From Spizellomyces punctatus DAOM BR117 (taxonomy: Eukaryota > Chytridiomycota > Chytridiomycetes > Spizellomycetales > Spizellomycetaceae): 64,000 nt of DNA. The notes beneath the pieces are model-generated. The model was not told where the DNA came from, made no database searches, and saw only the letters and a program-made list of their open reading frames with translations. The stretch covers positions 124,001 through 188,000 of the forward strand of contig NW_015971541.1 of NCBI RefSeq assembly GCF_000182565.1. Reading direction: 5' to 3'. Positions 1 to 10,315 of this stretch are shown in pieces (the stretch's first letter is position 1; each line of letters opens with the position of its first letter). The position numbers and the translations under genes were made by a program.

Positions 1-268
1 GTTCTCGTTGACGTGCGAGTTCCGCTTCAATCGCTTGACGACGCCGCACCTCCATTTCTATCGCCCGACGCCTCTCCAGCTCCTCTTCAATTGCTCGTCG
101 CTGGATCTCTTCTTCGAGGGCTCGTCGACGCAACGCATCTTCGTAAGCTCTGCGACGCTGGGTTTCCTCGAACGCCCGTTGCCGTTGGGCGTCAAGTAGT
201 TGTTGACGGAAAAAGTCCCCAGGGTTTGCAACGGTATAGCGTGGTTCGTTAGGATATATATAGTACAT
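1..268 (-). CDS. Coiled-coil, Arg/Glu-rich protein (3' end outside the window)
   Basis: An open frame begins with ATG at 268 and stays open for 89 codons to the window edge. The N-terminus is aromatic and Pro-rich (MYYIYPNEPRYTV). From about residue 20 it becomes a long charged helix with repeating RRRAIEEEL-type units, typical of a coiled coil. A TATA-like element (CTATAAAAAC on this strand, 341-350) lies about 75 nt upstream. Two TTC triplets 10 nt apart at 421-433 resemble a step-type heat-shock element, but that is weak. The family is not recognised; a BAG-type co-chaperone is one guess. The frame is convincing from composition alone, and the function is unknown. Confidence 0.6.
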   Translation of the reverse strand, partial: MYYIYPNEPRYTVANPGDFFRQQLLDAQRQRAFEETQRRRAYEDALRRRALEEEIQRRAIEEELERRRAIEMEVRRRQAIEAELARQRE

Positions 269-917
269 GTTTGTCGCCTTGTATTTTGGTTTAACTTTCC
301 AGGTATGTAGTTTGGAAAACGTATGCAGTATTTGACGGGGGTTTTTATAGACCCCAAGGCTCACCATCCCATTACTAACTAGATGACTGTGCCACCTACG
401 TGATCTCATCCTCCAGCAAGTTCTACAAAGTTCTTCTGTACTCGCGTAGCCCCTAGATATGCCGACGAGCTACGTGAGCTTTCTAATATAACACTTGCCC
501 CTGCTTACAATTAACTTACTGACAAATGCTGTGGAGTTCTGGCGTAGAATAATCATCATACTGCTGTAGCTTTTCGCAATATGAGTAGTAATATCAAGCC
601 TCCCATCTCTTGCTGCAGTCGACAAAATGGATTGGGAGAACGAAATCATACAAAAAAAAACGTTACTTTTCGCCAAATCTGTGTAGCCACATCTTCACCA
701 ATTTGTTACAGATATATTCAAAATATTCAGCTATAACAAATGTCGCCAGATTACGGTATAATCTTTGTGCTTAAGTGAACTTTGCATTCACAAGAACACT
801 AGAAGTTTTTTGTGGATATTATAAGTACAGTGATGTGACATGCGCGTTCATGATGCTGGTTGTCTGTAGTAATGCAATGCTGCGATCCTGTGCAGCCCCT
901 TACCACCACTTAGCAGA

Positions 918-3900
918 CTATTGGATGTTTCTCCGAGTCCATCCACAGTCGCTATCAGGATCTCTTATCAACTTAAAATACACGTTCAGCAGGTCATAGC
1001 AGATTCATTCTGACAAAACTGGTTCTCACCTCAGAGGTAGGCCAATAATGCAGACCGAGCTTTATGCTCAATACGCATGGCACTAGATCAAAACTGATTG
1101 TCTTAATCCGTACGTATTCATTATCGGGCAAGCCCTTTACAGCATCAACGAAATCATCCAATGTGGTTACTTTCCGGCCGTTGACCGCGGTGATCCACTG
1201 TGTTGGAACAATTCCGTACATATACGATGGTGACCCTTTGGCACGGCCTGAGACGTAGATTCTCGAGGGAAGCTTTTTGGACTGTTGGAGAGCTGCGCGG
1301 TGCGGTTCTGTAATTGGAATCCCAATCGTTACCAACCGTTACGAGCGCGTGGACATCAAATCCTCCAATGACCTACCATGCAGGACAGCACCCGCCCAGA
1401 AAACTATCCGTTTTGTTCCTTCATTGTCAAACTCAGTCGTCGGTACCTTAACAGTAATTTCCTTCTTGGCTCTCAAGATCGTCACTTCCACATCACTACC
1501 CCATTCCTCATGAAGTTCCAACTCTTGAACTCGTGTGATGGTTTTTCCATTGACAGCTAAGATCAAATCCAGATCCTGTAGAACCTTAGCGGTCTCCGAC
1601 CCATTTTCTGTTCTTCGGATCAAAAACAATTGGCGCCGCTCCTTGTTTGCTGCCTCTACCTTTCGTACCCAGTCTTCGGATAGACCCTAAGGAAGGCATT
1701 CTGAGCAAGTGTCACGTCAATGTAAAAAAAAAAACACCAATCAAAGTACCATATGCCGAGCTTGAGACATCTGCACAGGCGTCACCTCAACAGCCAAACC
1801 CCTCAATTTTGGGGTCGCGTCTAGTCTCAATCGGCTTAGAATTGGTAGTAGGGTATCGATTCCGATGCCAAGGTGGTACTCTGTATCATGACCCGAATTC
1901 GTTCGCTCTCCCAGATAGCTCAACCACAAGCCTTGCGCTCGACCGTCCGCATCCACCAGTACCCCCGCAGAACACTGCTGAGCGAGAGGGGTGTCTAATG
2001 TGATAGCATCTACAGTAAGGATATTGACAAAAGTTAACTGTCTTCCATACTAATTTTGGTTAATGATCTTTAGGTGAGCTCTTACCAAAATTGATCGCAC
2101 GGAATCTAGGTGTTCCCGAATACGGAATTGTTACCGTGGTTATATCAGTAACTGTTGTTTCAATGGCAACTGGACGCTGGTTGTGATTCAATGCTACCAG
2201 TGACACGCGATGTCCTTGTCCAAGCTTTATTGGACTGACTGGTGCACTCTTGACGGGAGTCTCGCCGACCAACTGGGGATCATACGAAACGATTGCAAAA
2301 TTGTGCGTAGGATGTAGGAACACCGCTTTTCCCGGAACAATAATCGAATCGGCAAAAGTCAAAAGAATATCTCCCATGGTGAAAGGGACAATGTTACGAC
2401 CAACTACGACCAAACCCTTCTCTGCGTCGATTACAAGTCCTGCGCCCATTTTCTAGACAGAGGGAATGATGTGAAACTCGTTTCAAAGCCGGAAAAAGGC
2501 AACTCTCAGGCCGACTTCACCTGAATTTCTCTTACCCTTGACTTTGGAAAGCCTTCTATTCGGCAGGGAATGTACATACTGACTTTGACCTTTGCAAAAT
2601 GTCACTATTCACTTCCGAATGAAGCAGCCAAACAGACAAAGTAGCTACCAGTGAATGGAATAGGCTAGCTGCAGCTCCAAGACTTTGATCTAGTGTTGCA
2701 AATGTAGCGGTCATCGGCTTCAATGGCCTTGGGGGAGGAGGGCTGCCGAGATCGGTGAAGTCCCAAAGTCCTGTCTTATCTGCAGTTCAAAGCATCGCCA
2801 TTGTTAATATACAAAGACCTGTTAAGATAAGACCACAATGTATCACTGTACCGTTTCTGACTGCCAATCTGAACCCAGACCAATGTCGCTCTGCAGTCAC
2901 AACCGCCACGGATTTCGTGTGGACATCCAAAATAGAATAATATTCGACTGGGATTCTCTCGCGGTCCGGGATTTCTTTGAATGCCGCAATAAATTCATCC
3001 AAATTCGGTGTTGGCTTTGTATCGATGCTGCTGATAATCCAGCCATGATCCGAACCGTCTAAACGAAACATCCCGGCAGGCTCTGAGACATAAATACCCT
3101 CAACAGGCACACAAAACTGGCGTGCCAGCTGATATGAGACGTTGTTGAGCTTTGCCCCGCCAACCTCAAGATATCGATCCGGGGATCTGTGGACCTCGCA
3201 AATATGAGGTTTCATGCAAAGCTAGTCGGAGAGAAAACAGAAGGCGATACTCACATGCTATGCAAATCTTGCACAGTGAGAGTGAACTCCATGTCAGCAC
3301 CACCACGTTGGATTTTTATTTTGATCTCCTTTCCAACGCTAGCGTGACCCAATCAGAGATTTGAGACTTGGCAGGCAGAAATCAGTGTCTCCATTAGCAA
3401 CGCACCTGCTGTCAAGCACCTCCTCCAACGGGACAAATTTTGTCAGGTAATTATCGTTGACACTCAACAATATATCTCCTTCCTCGAGAAACGCTGACGC
3501 TGGACCTTTGGGTACGACAACCTCCGCAACGAGCATGCCAACTTCAGTAGGGAATAGATTTCGAATGTGCGCCTCAGTGGAGTCTGTAAGGCCGAGACGG
3601 CGAACTTCATCAAACGGCCGGTGACTAATATATAATCGTTGGTCATCACAATTATCAACATTGCTACCGGCAAATATGAGATGAACTCACAGGAACTGCA
3701 CTTGTATTGTGCCGCGGGGCACCACTTTGCCCTCTTGAATATACTTCAACGCTCTTGCCACCCCTACATTGGAATGTCCGCTCTATCTCAATTTCATCCA
3801 TAACAACATTAAAAAGTTACTTACGATCCAGAGGAAAGAAGAAATCCGTAGCCGCTCTCATATGCCCTCCCGCTTGAAGAGCAACCGCTTTTCCTTCAAT

Positions 3901-5020
3901 GTTCAATACCGGTGATCCTGATGACCCACCACTTGTACTTGACGCCGCTTGGAGGTAAAATCTGCATTCGAAAAGCTCTTAATATGTACCCAGCAGGATA
4001 TACTAAAACCTGTACAAGACAGTCTTACGTGTTGAAATCGTTGTACTGTTTGCGGTAACATGACGAGTGCGGGTTCAGCGAGAAAGAAAAGCAATAAAAG
4101 ACGAATCAGTTCCGCCCTACCGTCATCTCTCCATACTCTGGAGCATTTCTATCCAGCCGGGAAATGGATCCCGCCAAGATACTCAATTTCTCTCCCGCAT
4201 CGTTACTACGTAGCACGAATTAGCCCCATCCGACGGAGGGGAAGGGACATGTTCCTTACCCTACAACTCGAATATCCAATCCAACCTGGGCTAGGTCTGG
4301 CGCAAGCTGAATTTCAGTAACTGGCATATAGCGTATCTTTTTCGGATCAAATTTGAGTACGCTAATCACATCCATTAGCAAGATCTTGAGTTGCAAAATA
4401 CGATCATGAAGCTCACCCGAAATCATGCACCTTAAATTTGCAGTTATACACTGAGTCAGCAAGGATTTGTACATGATAAGTGCAAGCGGCCTACCGGATC
4501 CCGATATACTGGAAACACATCCACCTCCTCATGATCATGAAATACTGCTTCTCCAACGAAGGGACCTGCGCATGCCACATGTCGGTTTGTCAAGATAAGT
4601 CCCGCTGCGGCGTCTACTACGAAGCCCGACGCTAATTTTCCCGGGTCGCAAATATCAACCAAATAATCTGACTACATATAATGCCAAATGGTTGAATTGA
4701 TATGTACCTTCTGACGTATCGGGCCCGTCGGTATCGAATGCCGCAACTTGAGAAAATCTAATACTAACTATGGATGTTATGGCCCGTTCAATGGTACCCT
4801 GCCATTGAGGCTGGTGAGCAGCAGGGTATCCCAACGAAGGCTCCACCAGCGCTCCGTTTGAGGTGGAATGGTCGAGCTCTGGACGTTTTGCGACAGGAGC
4901 GGACACACCGTCCGAACGAGAGCGTTTTCGCTTTTGCGTAAGAGAGGGCTCCGTGGACGGGATAATATTCGACAGTTCCATATCCTCTTCTCTAGGGACT
5001 ACAGTTGGGTCGAGTTCCAT
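918..5020 (-). CDS. NMA111: Nma111-type pro-apoptotic HtrA/PDZ serine protease
   Basis: This is the nuclear HtrA-like serine protease of fungi, with two protease-like and several PDZ-like modules. Eighteen exons can be placed: 4708-5020, 4495-4631, 4417-4430, 4260-4361, 4121-4205, 4029-4045, 3825-3961, 3691-3763, 3406-3624, 3255-3338, 2852-3186, 2649-2779, 2536-2589, 2086-2452, 1750-2009, 1377-1686, 1030-1307 and 918-971. They total 2970 nt, or 989 aa, close to the yeast length. The triad is visible: His in TNRHV, Asp in VHDFG, Ser in GGSSGSPV. The Asp is on a 14-nt exon. An N-terminal KRKRSRSD stretch looks like a nuclear signal, as known for yeast Nma111. Introns are 54-76 nt. The start codon lies 232 nt from the divergent membrane-protein gene. 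Confidence 0.95.
4417..4430 (-). other. NMA111: 14-nt micro-exon of NMA111 carrying the catalytic Asp
   Basis: The exon is flanked by AAG (intron 4431-4494) and GTGAGC (intron 4362-4416). Joined to its neighbours it gives DPVHDFGVLKFDP, which matches the conserved Nma111 block. Skipping it removes VHDF and shifts the frame. A second micro-exon of 17 nt (4029-4045, encoding YNDFNT) precedes the active-site Ser exon. Confidence 0.85.
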
Positions 5021-5252
5021 AGTGTGTGCTGTGCGTAATTGCAGGTGAAATACGATCTGGAACTGCTATTCAAAGGCCCCACATCGCCATTCTGGTCAGG
5101 TCAGTTTTGTTGCCATGGAAACACCAGATCCACCAGATCGCCCAACTTTAAGTTACCCGACCCCTTTGTTTGTGCTGCTGCGCACTCCCTACCCGCACAA
5201 AACGCGGCCACGGACACAGGGTTCCTTTTGGTCTCTTGGCTCGCGCTGTGCT

Positions 5253-5983
5253 ATGGCAATGTTAAGTAGGAACCTGTTCCAGAGTATAATCGTTGCTGTC
5301 TCCTCGTGGGTACCATTTTTGTCCATTAATGGGGGAATTGAGATACTAACGTATTCTTTTAGTGTGCTCTTTGCATTATGGGCACAGGATATCTCTAGCC
5401 CTTGGATTCGTCTCTTATTCTACGCCGAAGCTGCAGGTTTGTAAATTTCGCGTCACAAAAGAGCTGGGATAGCATTTGATGCAATGTGTTCAATTCCCAG
5501 TCCAAGCATTGCTCTCGCTTTCTGGGTTCATCAACAATGGCTCCCGTGGTAAAAAGGGATTCTTGTATCACGAACACGGCAATGTGTATCTGCACAATCT
5601 GATCGCCGTCAACACAGGGTTCGGTTCAGCTTGTATTTAACTTTGCTCGACGATACTCCTGTTGATGCTGACAAAATAATCTTTTTTTTAGAGTTTTGGT
5701 CACTATCCGCCTTTGTCTTGTTTTTCACGTTCAGTACCAGGAGAAACGTGCATTGCCGGTGGTAGCAGCAGGAATGTTATTGCGACATTTGAAGTTCCAC
5801 CAGGCATTCGGAATCCTGATTCTGGTCAACTTCATCTGGGCTTGGGTCGACCAGTCGTTGGCAGTGGCATTATACAGCGTGAATTGCGCTGTGGCTTCTA
5901 TTCTGAAAGGCAGGTTCCCGTCCTGGGCGGCCGAGATTCTGAACATTTCGATATGGTTCTTCATGAAGCGTGATTTCTCGTAA
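5253..5983 (+). CDS. Small multi-pass membrane protein, family not recognised
   Basis: Four exons (5253-5305, 5363-5436, 5501-5618, 5692-5983) join to 537 nt, 178 aa. The first intron has a textbook TACTAAC branch point before TTTTAG. The protein starts MAMLSRNLFQS and then has hydrophobic stretches (SIIVAVSSVLFALW, LLFYAEAAVQALLSL, GILILVNFIWAWV) separated by short polar loops, so about four membrane spans. An in-frame upstream ATG at 5115 would add 46 Pro/Arg-rich residues; I preferred the internal start because it begins at the hydrophobic N-terminus. The 5' splice site of intron 3 (GTTCGG at 5619) is non-consensus but keeps the well-composed last exon in frame. It is divergent from NMA111. 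No function is assigned. Confidence 0.65.
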
Positions 5984-6222
5984 TAAATCGGAACGGACAT
6001 TATGGACATAATATATGGTGGGTTAGGGATATTAGGGTATTATTCAGTCCATTAAAATAAAATGGCCCCGTTTCTATTGACACGGTTATTTGCCAATATG
6101 TATATCCTCGCTTTGTGCTCTATTTGTTGTCCATAGGTGGACCACCAACATCACGTCCCTTCTTCTACATGGCATTAACAAATCTTCTGAAATGCCAAAG
6201 AAGAGTAAATAGGTTTTAAGAA

Positions 6223-7191
6223 TCAGGCTACCCTCCAAACCACACCAGTGGTAAATGCATTTTCCTCAAGATACTCCGTTGTCTCCTTAACCATCTCGTA
6301 CTCTCCAACCTTATCCAATACGAGGTCCCCGATTTCCACAGTTTTGCTGCCAGTGTCCAACATTTCGTCTGAAAACGCATGACGTCCTGGATCTCCAACG
6401 AAGACTTCCATGCCCATGTTCCGTGCCTCTTTGATCCAACGACGGACAGACAATGACATATCTGAGTCATAAAACATGTCTCCTATCCAAGCTATGTCTA
6501 CACCTTCAAATACAGCGGGTGATGGGGTCAAGCAATTTCTGGAATCCAATATAAGGCTTTTAGCAGAACCAAGATTGGAAATTACATTCACTTTTGACGC
6601 TGCTAATGCGTAAGGATCAACGTCATTCGCAATAGCCAGTTTTGCACCGTTAAGGAGGGCTGCAGCACAAACTGAGCCACAGCCAGAACCCAGGTCGAGA
6701 ATGACTTTGTTCCTAACCAGAGAAGGTGTTGCGAGGATATGCTTTGTAAGGGCTTGTCCACCTGTTACATAATGTGTGGGGCTTCAATAGGTGTTCTACA
6801 TTGTAAACGGCACACTATCTCAATCATACTCACCTGGCCAGTAGACAGCCCAATAAGGAATGCCAATCCCACTGTTATCCAGCTCGTATTCACCCCAGGT
6901 CCACATTGATGACTTTGGAGTTATGAGGTTTAGTTGCAACTCTGGTGTTAGTTTTGGACGAATAAGGGTCGTATTCCCCTTCACGAACCGCTCATGAGAG
7001 CTCGAAATGGCGGGTCCCCATCCTGCTTGCTGCAATACAGGTCCTCTTTGCGAGCAAGATAAACGGGCATGGGGTGTGAGTATCTTCACTGTAAACTTCA
7101 AGGCCCACAAAGTTCGCCTTCCTCTCATTGGCTGTGGTAGGACAGGACGTTCAAGGGCAATGTAGTTTTTAGCTTGAGTCATCTTTTGCAT
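6223..7191 (-). CDS. ETFBKMT: ETF-beta lysine methyltransferase (ETFBKMT/METTL20 family)
   Basis: This is a seven-beta-strand protein lysine methyltransferase that in animals trimethylates electron-transfer flavoprotein beta in the mitochondrial matrix. There are two exons (6834-7191 and 6223-6761; intron ends GTGAGT..AACAG), giving 897 nt and 298 aa. Family landmarks in order are LTPELQLNLITP near residue 85, PYWAVYWPGGQAL, the SAM motif I LDLGSGCGSV, ANDVDP (acidic end of beta 2), IGDMFYD, and GDPGRHAFS. The whole order matches human ETFBKMT. The first 60 residues are basic and could be a mitochondrial presequence. A CCACGTGAT box sits about 15 nt upstream of the ATG. Confidence 0.9.
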
Positions 7192-7449
7192 TTGGGGGTT
7201 ATAGCCACGTGATCCGGGTTACGTAAAGTCGGACTGAACCAAATTCTCCGAGGTCGACAATATATTATCTCGAAAATAACTTGGAACGCAACTGAAGTAT
7301 TTTCACATATAGCCAGATCTTTGCTTTTCTAAGCCAGTTCTGGTCGCCTGCTGACTGAGAGTGGGTGAAGGGTTCATCGCAAACAGTAGGTTCAGCTTCC
7401 GTCAATCTAAATGTTGGGTATACTGATTATCTGGAAACAGCGGCAAGAT

Positions 7450-10015
7450 ATGACCGAGATACGTACAGCTTCCCGGGATAAGATCCCCTTCCTCCCAGGA
7501 AACTCCATTAGAGATACAGCTGTAAGGCCTGTTTCGTGATCAACGGAAAGGATCACAAATCTAACATATCAAGTACTGCGGGACTTGACAGAGATCCGAC
7601 TTCCGTCTTTGTCAAACCTTGGACTACAAAAACGGCTATCCTATTCGTCGCGTGGAGCTTCCTCCTGACCTCCAATCACCAGAACAGCTATTGAACGCTG
7701 CTGGGGCAGACCCATGGATAACTTATGCAGAGCAGACGGGACATGGTCGTCTTTCTAGAAGTGAGAGCAGAGGAGCGTCAGCAGCTGAAGAAGAACGCTT
7801 TGTTCCAGCGCACGTTGCATTTGACAAAGTGGTGCGTAGATTTGTTTGCTGGAAGCGAAAAGTTTTGTAAAGATGCTCATTACATACTCCAGGTTCTTCG
7901 TTTCGACGCATACTTTAAACAAACCGTACATGAATCCATTGAACAATATCATCTTCGTCGTGTTCGTATTCTGTACTATGTCGAAGACGATTCGATCGCT
8001 GTTGTCGAACCGCCTGTCGAAAATAGCGGTATACCACAAGGAGTTTTAATTAAGAGGCAACGCATGCCCAAAGATACTACCTCGTTTCTACACTATCCGT
8101 GATTTCAATAGGGGTTTGAATGTGACCTTCTATGGGAAAACGTTTAGAATAGTTGGATGTGACAAGTTTACTGAGGTGGGCGTTCCGGAACCGTCAAGCC
8201 CAACAACATCGCCGATAAGACGTATCTAAATCTAACCCTTCCCTCTATAAGTCGTACATGCAAGAGACCGAACACATAGCCCTAAACCCTCCGGAGCCTA
8301 TGCCTGTAGACCCTCACGAAGTGATCCGCTCTCGTCCAACTCGAATATATACCGCAGGATCAAAGGGCCCTGATAAGTTGAAGAGGTTTCTCGAGAATGA
8401 CCGGAAAGTATTGCGATTTTACTGCATATGGGACGACCGGGATAGCATGTTTGGGGAGCTGCGAGAATTTGTAAGTGCAAGAGGTCCACTGCTGTACGCT
8501 CCCGCTGCAGATAATGCTCAAAAAAACCTCAATCAAGGTCCTCCACTATTACCTCGTCGACGACAGCGTAGAGGTCCGTGAGGTGCAAAAGCCTAACAAT
8601 GGTCGTGATCCATTTCCTATTCTGTTGAGGCGACAACAATTACCCAAGGCCTTCAAAGATCTGTCTGGTAAAGTATAAGGTAACCCTTTGGGAGCTAACC
8701 GGACGCTGACATGAATATGCCAACCTCCTTACAAGATGTCAGCGATACAGCCAAATACACCTGGAAAGACTTCCGCGTAGGCAATGTCATCAACGTACTG
8801 GGACGACCCTTCCTCATGTGAGATATATTCAGGACACATCAATGACTCACAAGAAGCTCAATTCTGTCTTTCAGTCGAGACTGCGATGACTACACACGTA
8901 AATTCTATGCAGAGCACCTGAATCTTGCTCCCAACGACATGAAACCTTTGGATCTCAAGCTAGACAAAACCGACAAAGACGTGGAGGTTATATTGTTAAC
9001 ATTAACGTCAGCATTTGCATGAAAATGAGTTGCTAATTAGTTTTTCTCAATCAGGAAATACCTCCATACAACGGTTTTGGTTCTGTGGAAGACTCTCTTG
9101 GATCCGTCAAGTATCTTGTACTAAAGCCTCCGAAGAAAGACTTCATAAAAATGCTCGAAAACGAGCACAAGGTGCTACGCTTTGTTGCCAAAATGGTATG
9201 TTGTTGAGCAAGCATGACCGGCCAATTACTGGTCGCCTCATTTTCGTGTTAGGGCTCCAAGCATAAAGAAGACCGTGATCGTCGTTTTGTTATTACTTAT
9301 CGTCTCGCCGATGATATGATGACTATCTACGAGCCCCCTCAAAGGTAGGGTGACAGTTCACTTGCGAGTTGAACATTTACTTTTTAGCTAAGTCTGGCAT
9401 CTCTCCAATATAGAAATGCGGGAGTTATTGGCGGAAAGTTCATGGAGCGCACTCGTGTTCTTCTTCCTGGCTCGTCCTTGTCAGATCCGCGCGGTCCGCG
9501 ATATTACACTGCAAAAGATCTCTATGTTGGTGCTACTGTTACAGTCTTCGCTCATCGCTTTATTCTGCTGGATGCCGATGAGTTAGTCAAGTGTGAGGAC
9601 GTTTTTCTTGCCAAAATACTGACTGCTCATTTCTCCCAGATATGTCTTCAACTATATGGAAAAAGACCCGGCATCGTTTCCCCAGAGCGACTGTGGACGG
9701 ATTCTTACAAGAGCGCGTTCTTTAATCAAACAGTGTGGTGGGGATGCCGCAAAAAAGCAAGTTGAAGATGTATGTGCCCGTGAAGACGCTACCGGCTCGG
9801 GAAGATGTGCACGGCAAACTCTCGTCGCAGCGGGTCGAGAAATCTGGGGTATCGACTTGAGTGACCATGTAAGCAAATATGTTATTGATGGGCAGAAAGT
9901 TAATTTCACTGGGACTTCTAACAACATTCTGCTGCAGGAAATTATTACGCTCGCGCGTCAGTTTGAAGATTCACAACGTCAGGTAGACTATAAGCGGCTT
10001 GTAGCTGCTCTTTGA
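7450..10015 (+). CDS. EFHC1: EFHC1/Rib72-type DM10-domain ciliary protein, one frameshift in exon 3
   Basis: The family is a microtubule inner protein of axonemal doublets, present only in ciliated lineages. Twelve exons are placed: 7450-7521, 7592-7831, 7893-8175, 8252-8470, 8538-8667, 8736-8817, 8875-8986, 9055-9195, 9253-9344, 9414-9581, 9640-9868 and 9938-10015. The N-terminus has IPFLPGNS and LDYKNGYPI, then three DM10 domains: [83 protein letters not shown] degenerate EF-hand-like tail follows. Exon 3 is 283 nt, although both ends are phase 0. The frame changes between RQRMPKD and [10 protein letters not shown] (about 8068-8088), a one-base excess. Corrected length is about 614 aa. An alternative start exists at 7411. 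Confidence 0.93.
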
Positions 10016-10315
10016 GAAGGCCCGAATAGAGTACAGATAACTGCGTCTTGCCAAGTGTAAAACTCCTTCAAAATGTGTAATTAAATGCCGCACTATTCTA
10101 GTAGTTGGTGGACTCTCCACGCTTACTGTTCAGATACGTTTTGCCCATCATGCGAGAACTGGTGCTTTCCGTAATAAACATGATCATGGTTAAACATGGT
10201 TGGAAGCTTCACTAAAATCGGATAAGGTGAAATTTATGCACGTGACTCCGATCTGGTTCAAAGTTGCTTGGGTTACTTGCAGGTGGACTTCGCTTCGTCG
10301 GTCCTCCTCGACAAC

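Noticed and set aside
5115-5252. Longer N-terminus for the membrane protein
   Set aside because: The 46 extra residues are Pro/Arg-rich, and the alternative hydrophobic start at 5253 is simpler; kept only as an option.
6020-6040. Two TTAGGG units suggesting a telomere-like tract
   Set aside because: Only two copies, not adjacent, in a 3' flank; chance is sufficient.
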